A program made the translations under genes and the position numbers. From the NCBI RefSeq assembly GCF_000426885.1, contig NZ_KE384584.1:1-47720 (forward strand): a DNA stretch of 47,720 nt, in the 5' to 3' direction. The notes beneath the pieces are model-generated. The model was not told the origin of the DNA. It saw only the letters and a program-made list of their open reading frames with translations, and ran no database searches. The DNA comes from Moraxella caprae DSM 19149 (GTDB lineage: Bacteria; Pseudomonadota; Gammaproteobacteria; Pseudomonadales; Moraxellaceae). This document shows positions 19,127 to 27,891 of this stretch, piece by piece (position 1 is the first letter of the stretch; every line of letters begins with the position of its first letter).

Positions 19127-19774
19127 CTAATTTCCCCAGAACCGATATACATCGCCCACATTCTCCACATCTATCACGCCATGGGCGATAAAATCTATCG
19201 TGCGTGGTAGGAGCATATGTTCTAGGGCATGAACCCTGTTTTGTAGCGTGGCAGGCGTGTCATCGGGGCGGACATCTAGCACCGCTTGGCTAAGCAGTTG
19301 CCCTGCATCAAGCTCTGATGTGACCAAATGCACGCTGCAGCCGTGATACCGCTCGCCTGACTTTAATACTCGCTCGTGCGTGTCCAGCCCTTTATAGGCA
19401 GGGAGTAAGGACGGGTGCAGGTTTACCATGGGAGCGTTTAGCTCGTCTTTAACCCCATTGATAAATAGTGGCGTTAGGATTTTCATAAAGCCTGCCAGCA
19501 CCACCAAATCCACTTCCAACGGCTTTAATACATGAAGGGCAAGCCGTTCAAATTCGGCTCGTTTATAGGTTTTGCCTTGTTCGTTTTTATCAATGACAAA
19601 GGTAGCGATATTGGCGTTTTTGGCACGGGTTAGGGCGTAGGCGGTTTCTTTATTGGAAATCACGCCTACGATTTCTATATTTAAGCTGTTGTTTAATTGT
19701 TTGTCAATTAATACTTGTAGGTTGCTACCGCTACCAGAAACAAGCACGGCGATTCTTAAAGGGCTTTTAGTCAT
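19127..19774 (-). CDS. purN: Phosphoribosylglycinamide formyltransferase (GAR transformylase 1)
   Basis: Transfers a formyl group from 10-formyl-THF to GAR, the third step of de novo purine synthesis. The 215-aa protein shows the N-terminal phosphate loop VLVSGSGSNLQ, the catalytic block NLHPSLLPAYKG, and the folate-loop segment HGCSVHLVTSELDAGQ. Length is normal. The start overlaps the stop of the upstream unassigned gene by one base (TAATG at 19772-19776), which implies translational coupling to a gene not normally part of the purM-purN operon. Confidence 0.95.
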   Translation of the reverse strand: MTKSPLRIAVLVSGSGSNLQVLIDKQLNNSLNIEIVGVISNKETAYALTRAKNANIATFVIDKNEQGKTYKRAEFERLALHVLKPLEVDLVVLAGFMKILTPLFINGVKDELNAPMVNLHPSLLPAYKGLDTHERVLKSGERYHGCSVHLVTSELDAGQLLSQAVLDVRPDDTPATLQNRVHALEHMLLPRTIDFIAHGVIDVENVGDVYRFWGN

Positions 19775-20874
19775 TAAGTTATAACTTTTGGTAATTGTGA
19801 AAGATAATAGGCATTGCCATTTCGTATGTCAAATCGTGTGGCTAAAGACATTGCTTCTAAAGCATATGCTTTTTTGTTACCAATCGGTAATTTGACAGCT
19901 TCAATTAAAAATAACATTTTTTCGTAAGGTGATTCACAGTTTTCTAACAAATATTTATTTTCTTCAAAAATAGCAACCGCCTTATCTGTCATATTCATTT
20001 CACGATATAGGCGTATAAATTCACTGATTGGACGCAAAAATGCCAATTTATTTTGAATGAGCGGATATCCTGTTTCTAAAATTGTTACTGCTTTGTCAGT
20101 TTGATTGGTGTAAAAATAGGCTTCAGCAATTAGGCTGTTAGTGACATGTGGCACTTCACCGCAAGTAACTGAGCCGTCCAAAATCTCTTTTACCCACTCC
20201 AAGGCTTTATCATATTGTTTTAAAAAACAATAAGCTCGGATAATGTCGTCATACTGGCAAGCCAAACAGTCATCAAAATCATTGGTTGGTGCTTCAAGCC
20301 ATTTTTGTAGATTTTCTTCTATGATTTCTTTATTTGCCATTTTAATGCCTTGCATCACTCTTATTTTATGGATAGAGCGTTCACCAAGACCATATAAATC
20401 ATAATAATAATGCAACATTGAACTACAACTATAAATTTCTGAGAAGTCTTTATACGGATTTTCTACAATATGGTTTAAAACCCATTTTAAACGCCATAAT
20501 ATTGAGCTATTGATAAATGCCCCAAACTTTTTATCATGGTTTCTATCAAGATGCATAATAAAATCTAAATATACCGCAAGCCAAATCACACTATCTGACC
20601 ATAAATCAGTATTTTTAATCGGCGTAGTTGCCACATTATCAAATTCAGCACTGTCAGCAACTTTAAAATGTAATTGACAAAGCTGATAAAAATTATCATA
20701 GGAATTGGCTTGTTCAATATCGGAAAATAATGAGTTGTCCCAAAAACCTTCCATTAATTCTTGATTAGATTTGGTGTCATCTAAATCCAATCTTAATTGA
20801 TTTACTTTGTCGGCAATCGGCAAATTATTTTCAAATGCGTCATTTAAACGCTGTTCAAATTCAAGATTATTCAT
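19774..20874 (-). CDS. Unassigned TPR-like protein inserted between purM and purN
   Basis: A 366-aa soluble protein that I do not recognise. No signal peptide or membrane segment is seen. The C-terminal half looks like TPR-type helical hairpins: IIRAYCFLKQYDKALEWVKE, LIAEAYFYTNQTDKAVTILE and FIRLYREMNMTDKAVAIFEE. The N-terminal half is helical and Trp/Tyr-rich (WSDSVIWLAVYLDF, SSILWRLKWVLNH). The DNA is visibly more A+T-rich than purM and purN, and purM-purN are usually adjacent, so recent insertion is likely. Its stop is coupled to the purN start. A possible role is protein-protein scaffolding; nothing ties it to purine synthesis. Confidence 0.75.
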   Translation of the reverse strand: MNNLEFEQRLNDAFENNLPIADKVNQLRLDLDDTKSNQELMEGFWDNSLFSDIEQANSYDNFYQLCQLHFKVADSAEFDNVATTPIKNTDLWSDSVIWLAVYLDFIMHLDRNHDKKFGAFINSSILWRLKWVLNHIVENPYKDFSEIYSCSSMLHYYYDLYGLGERSIHKIRVMQGIKMANKEIIEENLQKWLEAPTNDFDDCLACQYDDIIRAYCFLKQYDKALEWVKEILDGSVTCGEVPHVTNSLIAEAYFYTNQTDKAVTILETGYPLIQNKLAFLRPISEFIRLYREMNMTDKAVAIFEENKYLLENCESPYEKMLFLIEAVKLPIGNKKAYALEAMSLATRFDIRNGNAYYLSQLPKVIT

Positions 20875-21004
20875 AATGTATTTCTTTAATTAGTTAAGAT
20901 TGCATAGTTTGCTTTTTGATTAACAAAAATTTTAGGATTAAAATCACTAAAGTCACATTTAAAATCATTAATTGTCATTACACTTACTCTTAGAAATCTT
21001 TTAT

Positions 21005-21038
21005 AAATTGGGCTTAACTTTTGTATCAAGCCCAATTT
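21005..21038. terminator. Hairpin after purM, before the inserted gene
   Basis: An 11-bp perfect stem AAATTGGGCTT / AAGCCCAATTT with a 12-nt loop lies just downstream of the purM stop. T-richness after the stem is modest on the minus strand, so termination may be partial and purN may still be reached. Confidence 0.55.
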
Positions 21039-21048
21039 ACCACTTAAA

Positions 21049-22092
21049 TTATAAATACACCACCGCTGTATCGTCTCGTTTGCCAATTCGCCCCAATCGC
21101 CAAGCGATTTCGCCCTGCTCGCTTAAAATATCAATGGCTTCATCGCACTTTTCGGCAGGGACGACAATCACAAAGCCCACGCCACAGTTAAAGGTACGCA
21201 CCATCTCACTTTGGGCGATGTTACCTACCTGTTGTAGCCAGTCAAAGACGGCAGGAAATTCCCAAGTGGCAAGGTCAATCTCGGCAGATAGACTCTCGGG
21301 CAACACTCGGGGCAAGTTTTCGGTCAGACCGCCACCTGTAATATGTGCCATGGCGTGAATGTTCTCATTACCAAGCTGTTTTTGTAGGGCGTTTACCGAT
21401 TTGACATAAATGCGAGTGGGCTTCATGAGTGCGTCCGCTAAGCTCTCGCCATTGCCTAGCGTATGAGCATTGACGTCCACGCCCGACACGTCAATCACTT
21501 TTCGCACAAGCGAGTAGCCGTTGGAATGCACGCCAGAGCTTGCCAAGGCAATCAGCACATCACCTTTTTGGACGTTTGCCCCTGTGATGACCTCAGATTC
21601 TTCTACCACGCCCACACAAAAGCCTGCCAGGTCATAATCTTCGTCTTGATACATACCAGGCATTTCGGCAGTTTCGCCACCGATTAAGGCACAGTTTGAC
21701 AGCTGACAGCCGTCCCCAATCCCCTTGATGACCGTCTCGGCAACGTCCACATCAAGTTTGCCTGTGGCGTAGTAATCTAGGAAAAAGAGTGGCTCAGCAC
21801 CGCACACCAAAAGGTCATTTACGCACATTGCCACCAAGTCTTGACCGATGGTTTCGTGGCGGTTTAGGTCTAGGGCGAGCTTTAATTTGGTACCAACACC
21901 GTCCGTGCCAGAGACCAAAAGGGGTGATTTGTAACCTTGTGGGATGCGGCACAACGCCCCAAACCCACCAAGTCCGCCCACCACTTCGGGGCGGGTCGTG
22001 GCACGGGCGACAGATTTGATACGCTGAACAAGGGCTTCGCCTGCGTCAATATCAACGCCTGCATCTTTGTAGCTAAGAGAATGAGAAGTCAT
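21049..22092 (-). CDS. purM: Phosphoribosylformylglycinamidine cyclo-ligase (AIR synthetase)
   Basis: ATP-dependent ring closure of FGAM to AIR, step five of purine synthesis. The 347-aa protein has the N-terminal [16 protein letters not shown], the glycine-rich [16 protein letters not shown] with the ATP-binding region, [17 protein letters not shown], and [12 protein letters not shown]-terminal [18 protein letters not shown] is typical. Length and starts match E. coli PurM (345 aa). It heads the minus-strand group purM, unassigned gene, purN. Confidence 0.96.
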   Translation of the reverse strand: MTSHSLSYKDAGVDIDAGEALVQRIKSVARATTRPEVVGGLGGFGALCRIPQGYKSPLLVSGTDGVGTKLKLALDLNRHETIGQDLVAMCVNDLLVCGAEPLFFLDYYATGKLDVDVAETVIKGIGDGCQLSNCALIGGETAEMPGMYQDEDYDLAGFCVGVVEESEVITGANVQKGDVLIALASSGVHSNGYSLVRKVIDVSGVDVNAHTLGNGESLADALMKPTRIYVKSVNALQKQLGNENIHAMAHITGGGLTENLPRVLPESLSAEIDLATWEFPAVFDWLQQVGNIAQSEMVRTFNCGVGFVIVVPAEKCDEAIDILSEQGEIAWRLGRIGKRDDTAVVYL

Positions 22093-22199
22093 GAGAGTTC
22101 CTATTGGGTTAAATAAATTGTCCTATTATAACAAAAATCAGAGCGGCTGATAACTTTTCGGGCGATATTTGTGATTTTTATAAAAATGCAAAAAAGCAC

Positions 22200-22228
22200 T
22201 TTACTAAACGCACTTTATCAAGTATAAT
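22200..22228 (+). promoter_or_regulatory. Sigma-70-type promoter for the CAU tRNA
   Basis: TTTACT at 22200-22205 and a perfect TATAAT at 22223-22228, with a 17-bp spacer, ending 15 bases before the tRNA. An ideal arrangement for a stable-RNA gene. Confidence 0.75.
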
Positions 22229-22243
22229 TATCTCTGTTTTTTC

Positions 22244-22320
22244 GGGCCTATAGCTCAGTTGGTTAGAGCAGAGGACTCATAATCCTTTGGTCGCAGGTTC
22301 AAGTCCTGCTGGGCCTACCA
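22244..22320 (+). tRNA. tRNA with CAU anticodon (tRNA-Ile2 or elongator tRNA-Met)
   Basis: A full cloverleaf can be drawn. Acceptor GGGCCTA pairs with TGGGCCT (first pair G-U). The D stem is GCTC/GAGC. The anticodon stem GAGGA/TCCTT encloses CTCATAA. The T stem is GCAGG/CCTGC around TTCAAGT. CCA is encoded. Anticodon CAT fits elongator Met, or Ile2 after lysidine modification. The acceptor C4-G69 and C5-G68 pairs, and the variable loop TGGTC, look more like tRNA-Ile2, a TilS substrate; that is an inference. The lack of the GGG/CCC anticodon-stem pairs argues against an initiator. An own promoter lies at 22200 and a terminator at 22334. Confidence 0.93.
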
Positions 22321-22333
22321 TATTAAAATAAGT

Positions 22334-22372
22334 AAAATCAAGGTTTTAAGAGATTAGAACCTTGATTTTTTG
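22334..22372 (+). terminator. Intrinsic terminator after the tRNA
   Basis: Stem of about 12-14 bp, AAAATCAAGGTT... pairing with AACCTTGATTTT, followed by a T run, 13 bases past the tRNA CCA end. Confidence 0.85.
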
Positions 22373-22397
22373 TGTTTAAAAATAACCAATTAATATT

Positions 22398-22439
22398 TAA
22401 AAACAAACACCCCAAAAGTTAGTATTTGACTTTTGGGGC
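22398..22439 (-). terminator. Intrinsic terminator of clpB
   Basis: Read on the minus strand: stem CCCCAAAAGT / ACTTTTGGGG followed by TGTTTGTTTTT. Lies 35 bases beyond the clpB stop. Confidence 0.82.
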
Positions 22440-22473
22440 ATTGTTCATTAGATTGGTTTAACTACTTGATAAA

Positions 22474-25047
22474 TTAACTAAATCTTAGTTTATCAAACGT
22501 CAATACCCCGTTTTCTACCCCTACCGAAATGGTATCGCCTGCGACAAACTCGCCTGCTAGGAGTTTTTGGGCAAGGGGATTTTCAATCTCTTGCTGTATG
22601 GCACGTTTGAGCGGTCTTGCCCCAAACACAGGGTCGTACCCCACCGACACCAGCTCATTCATCGCTTCGTCTGATAAGACAAGGCCAAGCTCACGCTCTT
22701 TTAGTCTGGCTCTTAGGCGGTCAAGCTGAATGCTGGCAATGCCTGCCATTTGCGATTGCCCAAGCGGATGAAAGACCACAATCTCATCAATACGGTTGAT
22801 AAACTCGGGGCGAAAATGAGCGTTCACCGACTCCATGACCGCCGATTTTATCTCTTCGTACTCGTCCCCTGCCATGTCAAAGATTTTATGACTGCCAAGG
22901 TTTGATGTCATGATAATCACGGTGTTTTTAAAGTCCACCACACGCCCCTGAGAGTCGGTCAAACGCCCGTCATCTAAGACTTGTAGCAGGATATTAAAGA
23001 CATCCGGGTGAGCCTTTTCCACTTCGTCAAACAGCACCACGCTATACGGCTTACGGCGAACCGCTTCGGTCAAAACACCCCCTTCTTCATAGCCAACATA
23101 GCCGGGAGGAGCTCCCACCAGACGGCTTACGCTGTGCTTTTCCATAAACTCGCTCATGTCAATTCGCACCATGGCCGTCTCGTCATCAAACAAGAAATTG
23201 GCAAGCGATTTGGTAAGCTCAGTTTTACCCACGCCTGTCGGCCCTAAGAATAGGAACGAACCACTAGGGCGGTTGGGGTCGGACAGCCCTGCACGGCTAC
23301 GGCGGACGGCATTGGCAACCGATTTGACCGCTTCGTCTTGACCGACCACACGCTCATGCAAAATCGCCTCCATGCCAAGCATTTTATCACGCTCGCCTTG
23401 CATCATCTTGGCGACAGGAATGCCTGTGGCAGCCGACACCACTTCGGCAATCTCATTGTCCGTTACCTTATTTCTAAGGAGCTTTGGCGTGCCTGTGTCA
23501 TCATGCTGTTCATCGGCAAGCTGTTTTTGCAAATTAGGAATAATCTCATATTGCAAACGACCTGCCTGCTCCCAGTTGCTCTCACGTTGGGCTTTTTCTA
23601 GGGCAATGCGTGCCTTATCAAGCTCAATTTGGGCGTGCTTGGTGCCTTCTACCAGGGCTTTTTCGGCTTTCCAAATCTCTTCTAAGTCATTGTATTCTTT
23701 GGTTAATTCGTCAATTTGGGTTTGCAACTGCTGAACCTGTGCAAGGCTTCCTGCATCATCTTCTTTTTTGACAGTTTCTAACTGCATTTTTAATTGAATG
23801 ATACGTCTGTCAAGTTTGTCAAGGCTTTCAGGCTTGCTGTCAAGCTCCATTTTTATGCGAGACGCTGCTTCATCAATCAAATCAATCGCCTTATCAGGGA
23901 GCTTACGGTCAGTGATGTAGCGGTGCGACATTTTGGCGGCGGCGATAATGGCACTGTCAAGGATTTTGACCCCGTGATGTAGCTCATACCGCTCTTTTAG
24001 CCCACGCAAAATGGCAATGGTGTCCTCTACGCTCGGCTCATCCACCAGCACCTTTTGAAAACGTCTCTCCAAAGCAGGGTCTTTTTCAATGTATTGGCGG
24101 TATTCATCAAGGGTTGTCGCCCCCACACAGCGTAACTCGCCACGGGCTAGGGCAGGTTTTAGCATATTGCCTGCATCCATTGCCCCACTAGTCTTGCCTG
24201 CCCCCACCATGGTGTGTAGCTCGTCAATAAATAGGATAATGTTGCCATCTTGTTTGGCAAGGTCATTTAGCACGCCTTTTAGACGTTCTTCAAACTCGCC
24301 ATGATATTTCGCCCCTGCGATGAGCGAACCCATGTCAAGCGATAGCACTTCTTTATTTTTTAGGCTTTCAGGTACTTCGCCATTGACGATACGGCTTGCC
24401 AAGCCCTCCACAATGGCGGTTTTACCCACCCCCGGTTCGCCTATTAGCACAGGGTTGTTTTTGGTGCGTCTTGACAAAACTTGCACGGTACGGCGAATCT
24501 CATCGTCTCGCCCGATGACAGGGTCAAGTTTGCCGTCACGGGCTCGGTCGGTGAGATTGACGGTGTATTTTTCCAAGGCGTGTCTGGTGTCTTCGGCATT
24601 TTGAGTGTTCACGGTATCTCCCCCACGGATATGGTTAATGATAGCTTGTAATTTTTGGGTATCCACGCTCGCATCTGTCAGCACCTTTTTGGTGTCGCCT
24701 GTCTGACTTAGGGCGAACAGCACCCATTCGCTTGGCACAAAGCTGTCGCCTGCCTTGGTGGCAAATTTATCAGCAAGGTTTAGCACCTGTGTCAAATCAG
24801 GGGCGAGACTGGCTTGACCTGTGGGCGTGGATAAGGTCGCCAAATCGTCTAGTTTTTTGGCGGTGTCATGGTTTAGCCTGTTGATGTCCGCCCCTGCTTG
24901 GCTTAGCATGGCGACATTACTCTCATCTTGGAGCATGACGGACAAGACGTGCATGGCAAAAATCGCTGTATTATCACGCCCCACCGCTAGGGATTGGGCG
25001 GATTGCAGAGTTTTTTGCACTTTTTGGGTGAGTTTATCAAAGTTCAT
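22474..25047 (-). CDS. clpB: ClpB disaggregase (Hsp100 AAA+ chaperone)
   Basis: Hexameric ATPase that works with DnaK/J/GrpE to extract proteins from aggregates. The 857-aa protein has the Clp N domain (residues ~1-145) and a first AAA+ domain with Walker [14 protein letters not shown] and the pore loop [16 protein letters not shown] coiled-coil middle domain (about 405-525) follows, then a second AAA+ domain with [26 protein letters not shown] and pore loop GYVGYEEGG, and the C-terminal D2 small domain. All expected motifs are intact and the length equals E. coli ClpB. A candidate heat-shock promoter lies upstream. Confidence 0.97.
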   Translation of the reverse strand: MNFDKLTQKVQKTLQSAQSLAVGRDNTAIFAMHVLSVMLQDESNVAMLSQAGADINRLNHDTAKKLDDLATLSTPTGQASLAPDLTQVLNLADKFATKAGDSFVPSEWVLFALSQTGDTKKVLTDASVDTQKLQAIINHIRGGDTVNTQNAEDTRHALEKYTVNLTDRARDGKLDPVIGRDDEIRRTVQVLSRRTKNNPVLIGEPGVGKTAIVEGLASRIVNGEVPESLKNKEVLSLDMGSLIAGAKYHGEFEERLKGVLNDLAKQDGNIILFIDELHTMVGAGKTSGAMDAGNMLKPALARGELRCVGATTLDEYRQYIEKDPALERRFQKVLVDEPSVEDTIAILRGLKERYELHHGVKILDSAIIAAAKMSHRYITDRKLPDKAIDLIDEAASRIKMELDSKPESLDKLDRRIIQLKMQLETVKKEDDAGSLAQVQQLQTQIDELTKEYNDLEEIWKAEKALVEGTKHAQIELDKARIALEKAQRESNWEQAGRLQYEIIPNLQKQLADEQHDDTGTPKLLRNKVTDNEIAEVVSAATGIPVAKMMQGERDKMLGMEAILHERVVGQDEAVKSVANAVRRSRAGLSDPNRPSGSFLFLGPTGVGKTELTKSLANFLFDDETAMVRIDMSEFMEKHSVSRLVGAPPGYVGYEEGGVLTEAVRRKPYSVVLFDEVEKAHPDVFNILLQVLDDGRLTDSQGRVVDFKNTVIIMTSNLGSHKIFDMAGDEYEEIKSAVMESVNAHFRPEFINRIDEIVVFHPLGQSQMAGIASIQLDRLRARLKERELGLVLSDEAMNELVSVGYDPVFGARPLKRAIQQEIENPLAQKLLAGEFVAGDTISVGVENGVLTFDKLRFS

Positions 25048-25074
25048 GTTTTACCTTTTGTCGTTTATTTTTAC

Positions 25075-25118
25075 ATTTGGGAAAAGTTTTTCCCACTTGT
25101 CAAATATATGCTTGACAA
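25075..25118 (-). promoter_or_regulatory. Candidate sigma-32-like promoter and inverted repeat upstream of clpB
   Basis: On the minus strand TTTGACA (25098-25104) and CCCAAAT (25075-25081) are separated by 16 bp. This resembles CTTGAA...CCCATnT heat-shock promoters with mismatches in both boxes. A 7-bp inverted repeat TTGTCAA (25097-25103) / TTGACAA (25112-25118) covers the -35 region and could be an operator. Regulation by heat is expected for clpB but not shown here. Confidence 0.4.
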
Positions 25119-25316
25119 ATGCAAAATTTTCAATAACAAAAAATCGGCTAAACCATAAAATTTTTATAAACTATTGATTTTTATATAAATTTATAAATTT
25201 TTAAAAATCCCTTGTAATTTTTACACCCGTTCCCATATAGGTTTTATTATTTTAACTCAACTCAAAACATGAATTGCTTCTGCCAAAGTTAAGAAGCAAT
25301 GAATTAGGAGAACTAC

Positions 25317-25871
25317 ATGCCTCGTCTAGCCCTACATACCGTTGATACCGCCCCCGAAAAAGCCAAAGAGCGTGTTGAAGCGGTACAAAAAGCTAACGGC
25401 TTTATTCCAAATCTTATTGGTGTGCTTGCCAACTCACCCCAAGCCCTTGAAATGTATCAAGAAGTGAGTAAACTAAACAGCAAAAACTCGCTGACTGCCG
25501 AAGAGATTGAAGTCATTCAAATCACCGCTGCTGCTCATAACGGCTGTGATTTTTGTGTGGCAGGACACACCAAGATTGCCGAAGTTCGCCTAAAAATGTC
25601 GCCCGCGGTCGTAGAAGCCCTGCGTACTCGCACGGGCATTGACGAAAACGCCAAATACCAAGCCCTAGCCCAGTTCACCATGGCACTCATCGACAAGCGT
25701 GGTCAAGTCTCTGACGAAGAGCTAGAAGCGTTTAAATCAGCCGGCTACAATGATCAAAACGTGCTAGACGTCATCATGGGCGTGGCACTGTCTACCCTGT
25801 GCAACTACGCCAACACCGTTGCCAAGACCGACATCAACCCAGAGCTGACTGCCTTTGGCCCAAACCGTTAA
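25317..25871 (+). CDS. Carboxymuconolactone-decarboxylase/AhpD-like family protein
   Basis: A 184-aa all-helical protein of the CMD/AhpD superfamily. The active-site type motif GCDFCVAGHTKIA (C-x-x-C followed by H) is that of AhpD-like alkylhydroperoxidases, which pass electrons to peroxiredoxins through a Cys pair. The helical context (TAEEIEVIQITAAAHNG before, LALIDKRGQVSDEEL-like after) fits, as does the length. A strong AGGAGA ribosome site precedes the ATG. Function as a peroxidase or stress protein is inferred from the CxxC; a decarboxylase role is less likely. It precedes, but is separated by a terminator from, the G-protein cassette. Confidence 0.82.
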   Translation: MPRLALHTVDTAPEKAKERVEAVQKANGFIPNLIGVLANSPQALEMYQEVSKLNSKNSLTAEEIEVIQITAAAHNGCDFCVAGHTKIAEVRLKMSPAVVEALRTRTGIDENAKYQALAQFTMALIDKRGQVSDEELEAFKSAGYNDQNVLDVIMGVALSTLCNYANTVAKTDINPELTAFGPNR

Positions 25872-25970
25872 TGCTTGACCATTTTAAACAATGATTAAAA
25901 TCTTTGTTAAACATATATTTAAAATATAAATATTATCACAAAATAGATAAATAATCATTGTCAAACACCC

Positions 25971-26004
25971 ATAAAACCCTTATAATAATAAGGGTTTTAT
26001 TTTT
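25971..26004 (+). terminator. Intrinsic terminator in the gap before the Roadblock gene
   Basis: Perfect 13-bp stem ATAAAACCCTTAT / ATAAGGGTTTTAT with a 4-nt loop followed by TTTTG. It closes the AhpD-like transcript. The rest of the ~310-bp gap (25872-26180) is A+T-rich, with only the promoter described next. Confidence 0.85.
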
Positions 26005-26067
26005 GTCCGCCATTTATCGACAAGTTTTTTGTTAAAACAAATCTTTTAGTAACAACCGTTTTTATGC

Positions 26068-26095
26068 TTGTATTTATGAATGGCGAGTGTATAAT
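26068..26095 (+). promoter_or_regulatory. Probable promoter of the Roadblock/GTPase cassette
   Basis: TTGTAT (26068-26073), a 16-bp spacer and a perfect TATAAT (26090-26095), about 85 bases before the first gene. This leaves a leader of some 75-80 nt with AAGGAA before the ATG at 26181. Confidence 0.55.
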
Positions 26096-26180
26096 AATAT
26101 TGATTGATGTCAATCTTTTGGACAACGGCTAATACCTTGACATTAATTCATTCACAACCACTCATTTCAAGGAATACACC

Positions 26181-26543
26181 ATGCGTACAGACATGTTCCA
26201 ACAAATTCTAGACGACCTAAACAGCTCATCTGCGGATGTCGAAGCCTCTGCCCTTATCTCAACAGACGGCTTGATGATTGCCTCCGCCCTACCCTCTGGC
26301 ATTGACGAAGACCGTGTGGGTGCGATGAGTGCCGCCCTACTGTCACTAGGCGACCGTGCAGGTACTGAGTTGGCTCGTGGTAAAATCGACCGCCTACTCG
26401 TACAAGGCGAGAAAGGCTATGTCATCATGACCTCAGCAGGCGGAGAAGCGGTATTGACCATTCTTGCCAAACCAAATGCCAAACTAGGCTTGATTTTCCT
26501 AGACATCAAACGTGCCTCAGAAGCCTTGGCAAAACTCATCTAA
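26181..26543 (+). CDS. Roadblock/LC7-domain protein (MglB-like)
   Basis: A 120-aa single-domain Roadblock/LC7 protein, the fold of MglB, the usual dimeric partner and GAP of MglA-type small GTPases. The N-terminal helix and first strand are DVEASALISTDGLMIASALP. The central helix is DEDRVGAMSAALLSLGDRAGTELARG. The late strands are DRLLVQGEKGYVIMTSAG and EAVLTILAKPNAKLG. All are standard for the family. It opens a seven-gene same-strand run; a GTPase of the matching type is encoded at 29875. I infer that the two proteins interact. Abundance and start are supported by AAGGAA upstream. Confidence 0.92.
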   Translation: MRTDMFQQILDDLNSSSADVEASALISTDGLMIASALPSGIDEDRVGAMSAALLSLGDRAGTELARGKIDRLLVQGEKGYVIMTSAGGEAVLTILAKPNAKLGLIFLDIKRASEALAKLI

Positions 26544-26589
26544 ATCCTTTGCCTTATTTTATTAACAAGTTAAATTAAGGAGACTTGTT

Positions 26590-27078
26590 TTGAGTATTCA
26601 ATTAGAAGACATGGCAAAACCTGCTGGCGATGCCACCGAACATACCCTAACTTTCTTTGATGGCACAACACGCACCGTTTATGACACTGGCGTAGAACGT
26701 CCCTTTCCTGACGGCAGACTCATCGTCTCTCGCACCGACTTAGACGGCATACTTACTCACGTAAACGATGCCTTTGTTGAGATTAGTGGCTATACCGAAG
26801 ACGAGCTTATCGGCAAGCCCCAGCACATCCTACGCCACCCCGACATGCCAAAAGCCGCCTATGCCGACCTATGGGCGACCGTCAAAGCGGGCAACAAATG
26901 GCACGGCTATGTCAAAAACCTATGCAAAGACGGCTCGCACTACTGGGTGTATGCCACTGTTGTGCCAAACGTGCGTCGTGGCAAGACCGTTGGTTATACG
27001 TCTGTACGCCGTAAGCCTAGCCGTAGCAAGATTGAAGCGGCAACTGCCCAATACTTTACCATGAAAGGAGCAGAATAA
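26590..27078 (+). CDS. Stand-alone Aer-type PAS sensor protein
   Basis: A 162-aa soluble protein formed almost wholly by one PAS domain (about residues 40-145). The sequence VSRTDLDGILTHVNDAFVEI, HILRHPDMPKAAYADLW, then GNKWHGYVKNLCKDGSHYWV closely follows the FAD-binding PAS of Aer, but no HAMP, methyl-accepting or kinase domain follows. Redox or oxygen sensing through FAD is inferred from that resemblance only. The start is TTG at 26590, favoured because AAGGAG lies 8 bases upstream; ATG 26611 is an alternative. It lies 46 bp after the Roadblock gene, and its stop overlaps the next start (TAATG), so co-expression is strongly suggested. Confidence 0.88.
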   Translation: MSIQLEDMAKPAGDATEHTLTFFDGTTRTVYDTGVERPFPDGRLIVSRTDLDGILTHVNDAFVEISGYTEDELIGKPQHILRHPDMPKAAYADLWATVKAGNKWHGYVKNLCKDGSHYWVYATVVPNVRRGKTVGYTSVRRKPSRSKIEAATAQYFTMKGAE

Positions 27079-27824
27079 TGGCTCATAATTTTCTGATTGC
27101 CCCCGATTTCTCGCCAGAGCGTTTTGCTGGTTGGCACATGTTTAACACCTTGCTACAAAAACGTTCGGGTCAAGCGTTGCACCTTATCACGCCCGCTTCA
27201 CACGCTGAGCAAGAAAATAGTGTAGCAAAAGACGATGTTAAAATCATCTACGCTAACCCTTTTGATGCTGCCAAACTCATTCGTGAAGATGGCTACCGTG
27301 CTGTTGCTCGCCCTGTTGGTAAGTCTGACGAAATGGCAATCATCTCATCAGCAGGTGGCAATATCAAGACCTTGGATGATTTAAAAGCAGGTGCCAAAAT
27401 CGCCATGGCAGACAACCGTGATGTCAAACTTATCGGTCTGCGTCTGCTTGAAGCGGTGGATTTGACCGAAGATGATGTTGAATTTGTCATCACTGAGACT
27501 TATCAAGCCGCCGCCAAACAAGTGGTCAAAGGCGAGGTAGATGCAGCATTTTTTATCGCTGAGATTTATCACTCTCTATCCAAGCTGACCAAATCACAAC
27601 TTAATGTACTCATCGAGAGCAACATCGCCACCATCTCGCATGTTATTTTGGTTAAAGATGGCTTTGCCGAGGCGGACGATGTCGCCAAAGTGATTTTGTC
27701 ACTAAAAGACGATGCCGATGGTCAAGCGGTGCTAAGCGAGCTTGGCATGCCTGATGGTTTTGAACCCATGGATGAAGAAGATGCCGAGTTCATGATTGAC
27801 CTTATGGAAACTTTGCTTGACTAA
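27078..27824 (+). CDS. PhnD-like substrate-binding-domain protein without signal peptide
   Basis: A 248-aa protein with the type II periplasmic-binding fold of the PhnD/phosphonate group: VKIIYANPFDAAKLIREDGY, DEMAIISSAGGNIKTLDDLK, GAKIAMADNRDVKLIGLRLL, and EVDAAFFIAEIYHSLS. The N-terminus is MAHNFLIAPDFSPERF, with no signal peptide or lipobox, so it should stay in the cytoplasm. No ABC permease or ATPase is adjacent. I infer a ligand-sensing role rather than transport. The start overlaps the PAS gene stop by one base. The C-terminus is acidic (EPMDEEDAEFM). A hairpin with a T run follows at 27838. Confidence 0.82.
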   Translation: MAHNFLIAPDFSPERFAGWHMFNTLLQKRSGQALHLITPASHAEQENSVAKDDVKIIYANPFDAAKLIREDGYRAVARPVGKSDEMAIISSAGGNIKTLDDLKAGAKIAMADNRDVKLIGLRLLEAVDLTEDDVEFVITETYQAAAKQVVKGEVDAAFFIAEIYHSLSKLTKSQLNVLIESNIATISHVILVKDGFAEADDVAKVILSLKDDADGQAVLSELGMPDGFEPMDEEDAEFMIDLMETLLD

Positions 27825-27837
27825 GTAAGGTTGCAGG

Positions 27838-27873
27838 TGGGTTTGGTTATGCCAAGCCCATTTGTTTTTATTT
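27838..27873 (+). terminator. Internal terminator/attenuator in the G-protein cassette
   Basis: Stem TGGGTTTGG / CCAAGCCCA (9 bp, one G-U pair), loop ttatg, followed by TTTGTTTTTATTT. It separates the Roadblock-PAS-PhnD-like genes from the next four and may lower or regulate their expression. Confidence 0.7.
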
Positions 27874-27891
27874 ACCATCACAGATAAGCTT

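Noticed and set aside
22244-22320. Initiator tRNA-fMet
   Set aside because: No three G-C pairs at the base of the anticodon stem (GAGGA/TCCTT), and the rest resembles an elongator or Ile2.
26590-27078. Full aerotaxis receptor
   Set aside because: Only the PAS domain is present; no membrane anchor, HAMP or methyl-accepting domain follows.
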